Shown: positions 25,487-32,912 of the stretch, in pieces
How positions within the stretch are numbered: the first letter of the stretch is position 1
How the letters are laid out: every line of letters begins with the position of its first letter
NCBI RefSeq assembly: GCF_003027925.1
Contig: NZ_PYPS01000002.1
Span: 248,001 to 312,000, forward strand
DNA length: 64,000 bases
Source: Micromonospora sp. RP3T
Lineage (GTDB): Bacteria > Actinomycetota > Actinomycetes > Mycobacteriales > Micromonosporaceae
Reading direction: 5' to 3'
Position numbers and translations under genes: made by a program
The notes under the pieces: model-generated
Databases searched by the model: none
Told to the model about the DNA's origin: nothing
The model's input: the letters and a program-made list of their open reading frames with translations, nothing else

Positions 25487-26445
25487 CAGGACTCCCGTCC
25501 CGGCCGCCAGATGGTCAGCACCCCGACCATCGCGACCAGCATCATGACGATCATGAACAGCGTGCTGGTGGCGGCCGCCGTGCCCGGGTCGTTGTAGCTG
25601 ACCATGGTCTTGTAGATGGTCAGGCTCAACGTCTCGGAGGCGGACTGCGGGCCACCGTCGGTCTGGATGAGGATCACGTCGAACGCCCGCGCGGCGTCCA
25701 CGCCCCGGATGATCAGCGCCACCGCGATCACCGGGCGCAGCAGCGGCAGCGTCACGCTGACCAGCAGCCGCAGCCCGCGGGCGCCGTCGAGCCGGGCCGC
25801 CTCGTACAGGTCCGGGGGGATGGCCTGGAGGCCGGCGTAGAGCACCAGCGTCATGAACGACGTGGTGAGCCAGACGTCGGGCAGCGCGACCGAGAAGAGC
25901 ACCAGGTCCGGGTCGCTGAGCCAGGACACGTCGCCCGGGTCGGTCAGGACGCCGACGCGGGTGAGCAGCTCGTTGACGATGCCCACGTTGTCGATCATCA
26001 GGAACCGCCAGAGCAGGCCGGCGACCACCGGCGCGATCATCAGCGGATAGAGGAAGACGGTCTGCAGGATCCGGGAGCGCGGCCCGAGCCGGTGGAACAG
26101 CAGCGCCACCGCCAGGCCGAGCACCAGCTCGGCGGTGACCACGATGAGCGTGTACGCCAGCGTCCGGCCGGCCGCCGCCCGGATGCCCGGGTCGGTCAGC
26201 GCGGTCAGGTAGTTGTCCAGCCCGGCGAAGCGCCGCCCGTCGCCGAGCCCCGAGCCGGTGTAGAGGCTGTCCACGGCCAGTTTCACCAGCGGCCAGCCGA
26301 CCAGCGCGAGCAGCACCACCGCGGCCGGCGCGGCCAGCAGGGTCGCGTACCGGGCGTCGGAGAGCCCTCGGCGGGTGCGCCGCCGGTCCGGCCCCGGCGC
26401 GTCCGGCACGGTCCGCGGCGGTGCCGCCTGCGCTGTCGGGCTCAC
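25486..26445 (-). CDS. sugar ABC transporter permease (MalF-like)
   Basis: This 319-residue protein has an N-terminal cytosolic tail and about six transmembrane segments. The EAA loop reads LYEAARLDGARGLRLLVSVTLPLL. It pairs with the MalG-like permease downstream. The GTG start at 26445 overlaps the stop of the substrate-binding protein gene (GTGA). Confidence 0.93.
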   Translation of the reverse strand: MSPTAQAAPPRTVPDAPGPDRRRTRRGLSDARYATLLAAPAAVVLLALVGWPLVKLAVDSLYTGSGLGDGRRFAGLDNYLTALTDPGIRAAAGRTLAYTLIVVTAELVLGLAVALLFHRLGPRSRILQTVFLYPLMIAPVVAGLLWRFLMIDNVGIVNELLTRVGVLTDPGDVSWLSDPDLVLFSVALPDVWLTTSFMTLVLYAGLQAIPPDLYEAARLDGARGLRLLVSVTLPLLRPVIAVALIIRGVDAARAFDVILIQTDGGPQSASETLSLTIYKTMVSYNDPGTAAATSTLFMIVMMLVAMVGVLTIWRPGRES

Positions 26446-27770
26446 TTGACGATGCCCTCGATCTGGGTACGCGCGGCCTTGAGCAGCGCGGCGTAGTCCG
26501 CGCCCGGCGTCAGCGCCTTCTGGATGGTGGGCACCAGCACGCTGTCCACGATCCGCTGCCAGTGCGGGCTGGCCGGCCGGGGCCGGGTGGCGCCAGCGTT
26601 GAGCGTGGCCAGCAGCGGGCCGAACGACTCGTAGCCGGGCTTGGCGGCGTACTGCTGGTAGGCGGACTTGCGGGCGGCCAGCCCGAGCGTGGTCTCCACG
26701 CTGAGCGCGTTGTCGTCGTACGCCGCCTTGATGAACTGCTTCGCGAGGTCGGCCTTGGCGCCGCCCTTCGGGGCGGACAGGTACCACGGGCCGGGGATGC
26801 CGGCGACGCCGGCGGTGCCGCCGACCATCGGCGCGGCGCCGACCTTGCCGGCCACCTTGGCGTCGGCGGGGATCTGCCGGTACGCGTGCGCCCAGAACCG
26901 GGTCATCGCGGTCTGGCCCTGGTTGAACAGGTTCTGCGCGGCGTTCCAGTCGGTCTGCGCGGCCCCGGCGGGGGCGACCTTGTGCTTGTTGTTGAGGTCG
27001 GCGTAGAACGTCAGCGCGGCGAGGTGCTGGGCGTTGTCGACGATGACGCCGCCGTTGTCGTCGAGCACCACGCCCGGCGACCCGGCCTGGAGGACGTGGG
27101 CGAGCCACTCGGTCTCCACCGCGCCCTTGACGTCGGTGCCGTACAGCTTCTGTTCCGGCCGGGTGAAGAAGACCGCGATGTCGGTGAACTGCTGCCAGGT
27201 GGTGGGCGGGGCGAGCGGGTAGCCGTACTTCCGGGCGAAGGCGGCCTTCTCCTTCGGGTCCTCGAAGAGGTCCTTGCGGTAGAACAGGATCTCGCTGTTG
27301 GTCCAGACCGGCATGCCGATGAAGTGACCGTCCGCCTGTGCCTCCTGGACCAGCGCGGGGAACAGGTCGGTCTTGACCGCGTCGGTGAAGAGGTCGTCGA
27401 GCGGGGCGAGCTTGCCGGCGAGCAGCGGGATCCAGACCGCGTCGACGGCGCAGACGTCGAACGACGGCCGGCCGCCGGACAGTTCGCTGGTGAGCCTGTT
27501 GAACAGGCCCTCGTAGGGGAGTTCGACGAGGGTGACGGCGACGCCGGTGGCCTGCGCGAACTTGTCCACGACGGGCTGGAGTTCGGTCTTGCCGCCGCCC
27601 TCGCAGGCGAGCGTGAGCGTCTTGTCGTCGTCCGAGCCGCCGCCGCTGGCGCCACCGGCCCCGCAGGCGGCGGTGCCCAGCAGCGCGGCCGCGCCGGCGC
27701 CGGCGGTCAGGCCGAGGAATCCGCGACGACGCCAGCCGCCGGCTGTGGTTCGGGAGTCGGGAAGGGCCAT
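26442..27770 (-). CDS. sugar ABC transporter substrate-binding lipoprotein
   Basis: This 442-residue protein begins with RRRGFLGLTAGAGAAALLGTAAC: a twin-arginine-like N-terminus followed by a lipobox cysteine near residue 36. The mature part has a typical cluster B extracellular solute-binding fold (KTLTLACEGGGKTELQPVV, PTWQQF-like segments). It is the first gene of the operon and captures the sugar outside the cell. GGAGCAGAC precedes the ATG at 27770. Confidence 0.92.
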   Translation of the reverse strand: MALPDSRTTAGGWRRRGFLGLTAGAGAAALLGTAACGAGGASGGGSDDDKTLTLACEGGGKTELQPVVDKFAQATGVAVTLVELPYEGLFNRLTSELSGGRPSFDVCAVDAVWIPLLAGKLAPLDDLFTDAVKTDLFPALVQEAQADGHFIGMPVWTNSEILFYRKDLFEDPKEKAAFARKYGYPLAPPTTWQQFTDIAVFFTRPEQKLYGTDVKGAVETEWLAHVLQAGSPGVVLDDNGGVIVDNAQHLAALTFYADLNNKHKVAPAGAAQTDWNAAQNLFNQGQTAMTRFWAHAYRQIPADAKVAGKVGAAPMVGGTAGVAGIPGPWYLSAPKGGAKADLAKQFIKAAYDDNALSVETTLGLAARKSAYQQYAAKPGYESFGPLLATLNAGATRPRPASPHWQRIVDSVLVPTIQKALTPGADYAALLKAARTQIEGIVK

Positions 27771-27858
27771 GTCTGCTCCGTTCGAGGGGTTCCTCGGGCG
27801 CGTGGGGGCGCGCGCCGGGGCGCGTGGTGGGGGACGTGCGGTGGTTGTCGAAGGAAGG

Positions 27859-27919
27859 TGCCAAAACCTTTTGGCAAAAGCTTTTGGCAGAGCGTAGGAG
27901 CGCCCGTTGTGACGGTCAA
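27859..27919 (-). promoter_or_regulatory. promoter and LacI operator of the sugar operon
   Basis: On the minus strand TTGACC (27919-27914), a 17-base spacer and TACGCT (27896-27891) form a strong promoter. Immediately downstream, at 27889-27859, lie three half-sites: TGCCAAAA at 27859-27866, and TTTTGGCA at 27869-27876 and 27882-27889. They give one 18-bp palindrome with a CC centre and a second CAAAAGCTTTTG core. A LacI repressor bound there would cover the transcription start. Confidence 0.85.
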
Positions 27920-27945
27920 CCACCAGATCCGTGACCGGTCGACGG

Positions 27946-28491
27946 TCAGCGTCGCGGGGCCGGCGACGACGGCAGCTCGGCCAACCAGCGGTCCAGGGCC
28001 GCCGGACTGCGGAACAGCAGCACCGGCGGCCCGGTCGGATCGGACTCCCAGGCCCGCATCCGCCGCCGGGCCCGCCCGAACGCGGACACGTGCCACACCA
28101 GGATCGAGTCCCGGGACAGTACGCTGCGCAGCGACTCACGGTTGCCGTTGCAGATCTCCTCGCCGCTGACCAGCCGGCCGGCGGTACGTCGCAGCAACCG
28201 CCAGAAGGAGAGCGCCCGCGGATAGTCCAGGCCCACCACCAGGTCGGCGCGGGCCAGCACCACGTCCCGCCACCCGTGGTAGGCGCCGTCCAGGATCCAC
28301 CGGTCGCCCCGGCAGACCGCCTCGATCCGGCGGCGCTGCTCGGCGACCGGCACCTCGACCCAGCCGGGCTGCCACAGCAGGTCGTCGACCGGGCACCAGG
28401 GCAGCCCGAGCCGCTCGGCCAACCGCGCCGCCGCTGTGGACTTGCCGGCGCCGTACACGCCGTAGACCAGGATCCGGGCCGGCGCCGGCAT
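27946..28491 (-). CDS. P-loop nucleoside/adenylate-kinase-like ATPase
   Basis: This 181-residue protein has a Walker A motif near the start (VYGVYGAGKSTAA, about 8-20), a DDLLW segment, and WILDGAYHGWRDVVLARADLVVGLDYPR. This is the pattern of the small AAA/adenylate-kinase-like proteins related to topology modulation protein FlaR. The natural substrate is unknown. Its ATG overlaps the stop of the upstream membrane protein gene by one base (TGATG at 28491). Confidence 0.82.
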   Translation of the reverse strand: MPAPARILVYGVYGAGKSTAAARLAERLGLPWCPVDDLLWQPGWVEVPVAEQRRRIEAVCRGDRWILDGAYHGWRDVVLARADLVVGLDYPRALSFWRLLRRTAGRLVSGEEICNGNRESLRSVLSRDSILVWHVSAFGRARRRMRAWESDPTGPPVLLFRSPAALDRWLAELPSSPAPRR

Positions 28492-28832
28492 CAGCTCCGG
28501 GCCTTGCCGCGGGCGCTCCGCCGGCGGTGTTCCTCGTCGCCGCCGGCGAGCCGGGTGAAGGTGAGCGCGTTCGCCGCCGCGACGCCGACCACCGCGAAGC
28601 CCACCTGCAGCGCGAGCACGATCCAGTCCCACCGCAGGATCCAGAGCCGCACCGGCGCGTCGTCGGCGATGTCGACCCAGCGGGCGACCACGGTGCCGAG
28701 CACCGCCGCGCCGACGCCGATGACGAACGTGGCGAAGACGCCGATCCGCTGCCGGCCGGGCAGCACCAGCCGCCCGAGCAGCCCGATGAGGGCGCCGATG
28801 AGCACCGCGCCCAGATAACCACCCACGAGCAT
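28491..28832 (-). CDS. small membrane protein, GlsB/YeaQ-like
   Basis: This 113-residue protein has a first half (LIGALIGLLGRLVLPGRQRIG, then FVIGVGAAVLGTVVARW) that matches the GlsB/YeaQ/YmgE transglycosylase-associated membrane family. A third hydrophobic segment and a basic tail follow. Function in the family is poorly known, often stress-linked. The ATG at 28832 has GGGAGGAG eight bases upstream; the GTG at 28841 would be too close to it. Confidence 0.75.
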   Translation of the reverse strand: MLVGGYLGAVLIGALIGLLGRLVLPGRQRIGVFATFVIGVGAAVLGTVVARWVDIADDAPVRLWILRWDWIVLALQVGFAVVGVAAANALTFTRLAGGDEEHRRRSARGKARS

Positions 28833-28929
28833 TGCCGTCACTCCTCCCACCGGTTCCGGCATTCATGCCCGCCCACCGCACCACCGGAAACCCCGCGCAC
28901 GTCGCGCCGGCCGGCGGCGGTGCGGCCGG

Positions 28930-29850
28930 GTGGCGCCGGGACGCCGGCACGTAGGATCACGCACGCCCCGCCGAGACCGCCACCCCGCCGGAGTTCCGCT
29001 GCCCGAGTCGCCCGCACCCCGCGTCGCCCGGCCGCTGCGCCGGGCGCTGGCCGTCGTGTTGCTGCTCGTCGTGGCCGCGCTGCCCGCCGGCTCGTCCACC
29101 GCCGGTGGCAGCGGGCCGGGCACCGTCCGGGTGCTCCAGATGAACCTCTGCAACAGCGGCCGGGCCGGCTGTTACACCGGCGGCTCGGTGCGGCGGGCCG
29201 CCGAGGTGATCGCCGCCGAGCGGCCCGACGTGGTCACCCTCAACGAGATCTGCCGGGACGACGTGGACACGCTGGCCCGCGCGCTCGCGGCGGTCCGGCC
29301 GGGCGGCCGGGTCGTCCCCGCGTTCCAGGCCGCCGGCGACCGCCCCAGCCGCGCCGCGACCCGCTGCGTCAACGGCCAGCCGTACGGGATCGGCCTGGTG
29401 GCCCGCCTCGCCGGACCGGGGGCCCGAGCCGGCACGCACCGCGGCACCTATCCGGCGCAGGACCTCGCGGACCCGGAGGAGCGGGTCTGGCTCTGCCTGC
29501 ACGCCGCCGCCGTGCTGCACGCCTGCACCACGCACCTGGCGAACACCGACGGCGCCGTCGCGCTGGCCCAGTGCGCGCACCTGCTCGACACCGTGGTGCC
29601 GGCGATCCGCCGCGATGCCGGATACGCCCCGACCGTGCTCGGTGGCGACCTGAACCTGCGCGCCGGCGGCGCGCCCGACGTGCGGTCGTGCGTACCGTCG
29701 GGCTACCGCCGCGTCGACGACGGCGCCCGGCAGCAGATCATGGCGACGACCGACGTCGCCGTCTGCTGCCGCCGGGCGGTGGACATGCGCGGCACGACGG
29801 ACCATCCGGCACTGGTGGCCACCCTGACCGTCGACCGGCCCCCGCGCTGA
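28930..29850 (+). CDS. secreted endonuclease/exonuclease/phosphatase-family protein
   Basis: This 306-residue protein has a signal-peptide-like segment (RRALAVVLLLVVAALPAGSSTA, about 37-58) followed by an EEP fold: VRVLQMNLCNSGRAGCY with the metal-site Asn, TLNEICRDD with Glu, LGGDLNLRAGG and GTTDHPALVATL with the last His. The metal and catalytic residues look complete, and several cysteines suggest disulfides. It could be a DNase or a phosphodiesterase. The start is uncertain: TAGGAT at 28952-28957 looks like a -10 box downstream of the GTG at 28930, but no good later start exists before the signal segment. Confidence 0.85.
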   Translation: MAPGRRHVGSRTPRRDRHPAGVPLPESPAPRVARPLRRALAVVLLLVVAALPAGSSTAGGSGPGTVRVLQMNLCNSGRAGCYTGGSVRRAAEVIAAERPDVVTLNEICRDDVDTLARALAAVRPGGRVVPAFQAAGDRPSRAATRCVNGQPYGIGLVARLAGPGARAGTHRGTYPAQDLADPEERVWLCLHAAAVLHACTTHLANTDGAVALAQCAHLLDTVVPAIRRDAGYAPTVLGGDLNLRAGGAPDVRSCVPSGYRRVDDGARQQIMATTDVAVCCRRAVDMRGTTDHPALVATLTVDRPPR

Positions 29851-29884
29851 CGGACGGCCGGCGCCACCGGGTGTCCGTACACCG

Positions 29885-29913
29885 TGGACAGCCCGTGGCG
29901 ACGCGTCTAAGGT
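29885..29913 (+). promoter_or_regulatory. promoter of P450 gene 1 (left cluster edge)
   Basis: TGGACA, a 17-base spacer and TAAGGT precede the ATG at 29944 by 30 bases. GAGGAGCGG in between is a good ribosome binding site. Confidence 0.65.
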
Positions 29914-29943
29914 CGGGCGCACCGGTGTCCCGAGGAGCGGCCC

Positions 29944-31224
29944 ATGGGTGTCTCCATCTCCCTCGACGACCTGCTCGGCGAGGAGGTGAGACGCGACCCG
30001 TACCCGTTCTACGCGAGGCTGCACGGGATGGGGGAGGCGGTCGCCTTCCGGCCCGGCGAACCGCACGCCCTGGTCGTCCACGGCTACCAGGCGGTCCACC
30101 GGGTGCTGCGGGACCCGGTCTTCCGGGTGCTCGGCGCGGAGTTCCTGGACCGGGCCGGCACCCGCTGGCGCCAGCACCCGGTGACCCGGATCCTCCAGAC
30201 GTCGATGCTCAACGCCGCGCCCGGCGACCACCTCCGGGTCCGGCGCCTGTTCGGCCAGGCGTTGACCCCACGCCGGGTCGCCGCCCTGGAGCCGGCGATC
30301 ACGCGGATCGCCGATCGCCTGCTCGACCGGCTCGCCGCCGCCGGCGCGGACGGCCGACCGGTCGACTTCATGGGCGGGTTCGCGCTCACCCTGCCCAGCG
30401 ACGTCGTCGGCGAGCTGCTGGGCGTGCCGGAGCGGGACCGGGCCTGGTTCCCGTCCCGGGTGCGCACGTTCGACGCGGTGCTGGAGATCGGCCGGCGATC
30501 GATGCGGGAGGTGCGGGCCGCCAACGTCGCGGCGACGGAGCTGACCGCGTACTTCACCGAACTGCTGGCCGCGCGCCGGGACCGGCCGCGCGGGGACCTG
30601 GTGTCGGCGCTCGTGCGGATCCGGGACCGCGACCCCGACCAGCTCTCCGCCGACGAGCTGCTGGCCAACCTGATCATCATGTACAACGCCGGGTTCCGGA
30701 CCACCGCGAACCTGCTCGGCAACGGCCTGGTCCTGCTCGTGGCGCGGCCGGACGCGCGGGCCGCGCTGCGCGCCGACCCGTCGCTCGCCCCGGCGTACGT
30801 CGAGGAGATCCTCCGGTACGAGCCGCCGGTGCACTTCGCGCTCCGGTACGCGGCGGCGGACACCGAGGTCGCCGGGCTGCCGGTGCCGGCCGGTCGGACC
30901 GTGGTGGTGCTGACCGGCGCCGCCAACCGGGACCCGCGCCGGTTTCCCGACCCGGACGTGTTCGATCCGTCCCGGGTGGACAACCGCCACCTGGCGTTCA
31001 GCGCCGGGCCGCACCACTGCTTCGGCGCGGCCCTGGCCCGGGCGGAGGGCCGGCTGGTCCTGCCTCTCCTGCTGGACCGCTTCCCGGCGCTGGCGCTCGC
31101 CGCGGAGCCCGGCGAGCGGCGTCAGCTCATGCTGCGCGGGTACGACCACCTGCCGGTGCGTCTCACGCCGCCGAGGCCGGCGGTCCACCGGCCGATCGGG
31201 ACCTTGCCAAACCATCCCGATTGA
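29944..31224 (+). CDS. cytochrome P450 (1 of 3) with altered I-helix
   Basis: This 426-residue soluble bacterial P450 has the heme signature FSAGPHHCFGAALA with the ligand Cys, and the ExxR pair in VEEILRYEP. The oxygen-activation segment reads A249-G-F-R252-T-T: both threonines are present, but the acidic residue that normally precedes them is an arginine. That could change proton delivery or make it a non-classical P450. As the leftmost gene of the cluster, it probably oxidises the terpenoid or its acyl chain. The promoter of the next operon lies in its last 20 bases. Confidence 0.93.
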   Translation: MGVSISLDDLLGEEVRRDPYPFYARLHGMGEAVAFRPGEPHALVVHGYQAVHRVLRDPVFRVLGAEFLDRAGTRWRQHPVTRILQTSMLNAAPGDHLRVRRLFGQALTPRRVAALEPAITRIADRLLDRLAAAGADGRPVDFMGGFALTLPSDVVGELLGVPERDRAWFPSRVRTFDAVLEIGRRSMREVRAANVAATELTAYFTELLAARRDRPRGDLVSALVRIRDRDPDQLSADELLANLIIMYNAGFRTTANLLGNGLVLLVARPDARAALRADPSLAPAYVEEILRYEPPVHFALRYAAADTEVAGLPVPAGRTVVVLTGAANRDPRRFPDPDVFDPSRVDNRHLAFSAGPHHCFGAALARAEGRLVLPLLLDRFPALALAAEPGERRQLMLRGYDHLPVRLTPPRPAVHRPIGTLPNHPD

Positions 31225-31231
31225 GTAAGGT
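31204..31231 (+). promoter_or_regulatory. promoter inside the P450 gene for ACP-KS
   Basis: TTGCCA, a 16-base spacer and TAAGGT overlap the last codons of the P450 gene. The ACP start follows 34 bases later, with GGGGAAAGGA in between, so the ACP-KS pair has its own promoter. Confidence 0.6.
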
Positions 31232-31265
31232 CGATGCCACGCTGGGGAAAGGACACACCGGGGCC

Positions 31266-31526
31266 ATGACCGATGAGATCCGCGCGTTCCTGCTCGCCGC
31301 CCTGACCGAGATGAAGTACGACGTGGACGACGTCGACGACGACACCGTCTTCGGGCCGGCCGGTCTGGACGTGGACTCGCTCGGCCTCGCCGAGCTGGCG
31401 GTCCGGGTGGAGGACCGGTTCGGCGTGGCGTTCGACGACGACGAGGCCGAGATGCTCGCGATGATGACGCTCGGTGAGTTCTCCCGGACGGTGGCGCAGC
31501 GCATCCAGCCGGCCTCGGCGCACTGA
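31266..31526 (+). CDS. discrete acyl carrier protein (ACP1)
   Basis: This 86-residue acidic protein has the carrier signature GLDVDSLGLAEL, with Ser38 as the phosphopantetheine site, and the usual helix III region (DEAEMLAMMTLGEF). It ends two bases before the ketosynthase start, so ACP1 and the ketosynthase are a functional pair for chain extension. The PPTase at 34513-35238 is available to activate it. Confidence 0.93.
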   Translation: MTDEIRAFLLAALTEMKYDVDDVDDDTVFGPAGLDVDSLGLAELAVRVEDRFGVAFDDDEAEMLAMMTLGEFSRTVAQRIQPASAH

Positions 31527-31528
31527 GC

Positions 31529-32767
31529 GTGCGGCCGGGCGCGACGATCACCGGCATCGGGCTGGTGAGCCCGGTCGGCTCGACCGCCGCCGAGGTGTTC
31601 GACGCGGTGTGCGACGGCCGGTCCGGGCTGTCCCGGCCGCCGGAGGGCCACCCGGTGCACGGCGTGGTCGACGTCGCGGCGATCGCCCCGCCGATCGACC
31701 CGGCCTCCGTGCTGCCCGGCCCGGAGTCCCGCGTCGTGGACCGGTCGATCGTCATGGCGCTGCGCGCCGCCGGGGACGCGTTGGCCGACGCCGGTCTACG
31801 GGTCGGCCGGGACGTCGACCCGTACCGGGTGGCGGTCGTCGTCTCCGGCGTCGGCGGGCTGTCCACACTGGCCGATCAGGTGCTGCGGCGGGCCGAGCGG
31901 GGCCGCTTCGGCGTCAGCCCGTACATGCTGCCCGGCACGTTGCCGAACATGGCGGCGGCACGGGTCGCCATCACGTTCGGCATCCGTGGCTACACCTCGT
32001 CGGTCGGCACGGCGTGCGCGGCCGGCGCCCAGTCGGTCGGGGAGGCGCTGCGCATCCTGCGTGCCGGCGAGGCGGACGTGGTGCTGTGCGGGTGCGCCGA
32101 GGCGCCGCTGTTCCCCACGTTCGCCGACGCGTTCGGCAACGCCCGGGCGCTGGCCCGGGGCTGGGCCGACCCGACCGCCGCGAGCCGGCCGTTCGACCGC
32201 CGCCGCAACGGCCTCGTGCTCGGCGAGGGCGCCGGCGTGCTGGTGCTGGAACGCGCCGCGCACGCCGCCGCCCGGGGCGCCCGCCGCCACGCCGACGTGC
32301 TCGGCTGGGGCGCCACGAACGACGCGTACCATCCGACCACGCCCCGGCCCGACGGCTCCGGCGCGGCGCACTGCATGCGGATGGCCGTCCGCGACGCCGG
32401 CCTGGGCCTCGACGACATCGGGTACGTCAACGCGCACGGCACCAGCACGAAGGCCGGCGACGCCGCCGAACTGGCCGCGCTGGCCGACGTCTACGGCGCG
32501 CACCCGCCGCCGATGAGTTCGACAAAGGGCGTGACCGGGCACCTGCTCGGCGTCTCCGGCGTGCTCGAGGCGGCCGTCGGCGTCGAGGCGCTCCGGCGCG
32601 GCCTGCTGCCGCCCACGCACAACCTCGACGACCCGGACCCGGCCGGCGACGTCGACCACATCCGCAAGCAGCCCCGCCCGGTCGCGGTGGACGCCGTGCT
32701 GTCCAACTCGTTCGGCTTCGGCGGCCACAACGTCAGCCTCGTCCTGACCCACCCCACCACCCCCTGA
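31529..32767 (+). CDS. FabF-like beta-ketoacyl-ACP synthase
   Basis: This 412-residue condensing enzyme has a complete triad: Cys163 in SVGTACAAGAQ, His303 in NAHGTSTKAGD and His338 in STKGVTGHLLG. The glycine-rich end is SNSFGFGGHN. There is no chain-length-factor partner next to it and no ketoreductase or acyltransferase, so it may carry out a single or few extension steps on ACP1. The GTG at 31529 follows the ACP stop by two bases. A long hairpin ends the unit. Confidence 0.93.
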   Translation: MRPGATITGIGLVSPVGSTAAEVFDAVCDGRSGLSRPPEGHPVHGVVDVAAIAPPIDPASVLPGPESRVVDRSIVMALRAAGDALADAGLRVGRDVDPYRVAVVVSGVGGLSTLADQVLRRAERGRFGVSPYMLPGTLPNMAAARVAITFGIRGYTSSVGTACAAGAQSVGEALRILRAGEADVVLCGCAEAPLFPTFADAFGNARALARGWADPTAASRPFDRRRNGLVLGEGAGVLVLERAAHAAARGARRHADVLGWGATNDAYHPTTPRPDGSGAAHCMRMAVRDAGLGLDDIGYVNAHGTSTKAGDAAELAALADVYGAHPPPMSSTKGVTGHLLGVSGVLEAAVGVEALRRGLLPPTHNLDDPDPAGDVDHIRKQPRPVAVDAVLSNSFGFGGHNVSLVLTHPTTP

Positions 32768-32805
32768 CCTCACGCCGCGCCCCCACCCCCACCCCCGTGC
32801 AGATT

Positions 32806-32851
32806 CACGGAAAGCGTGGCCATTCCGCTCGGGATGGCCACGCTTTCCGTG
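32806..32851. terminator. long bidirectional hairpin terminator
   Basis: Eighteen perfectly complementary bases (32806-32823 and 32834-32851; arms begin CACGGAAAGCG and end CGCTTTCCGTG) plus two more CG pairs and a GU pair close on a GCTC loop. It lies between the convergent ketosynthase and glycosyltransferase genes. The rest of this 145-bp gap is C- and G-tracts. Confidence 0.85.
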
Positions 32852-32912
32852 GAAGTGCGCGCCAGGGAAGGGAAGGGGGAGGGGGAGGGGAGGAGGGCTC
32901 GGGTGGGGGGTG

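Noticed and set aside
25486..27864. a single long protein covering permease and binding protein regions
   Set aside because: The upstream part is a shifted reading of the substrate-binding protein gene; the permease begins at the GTGA overlap at 26445.
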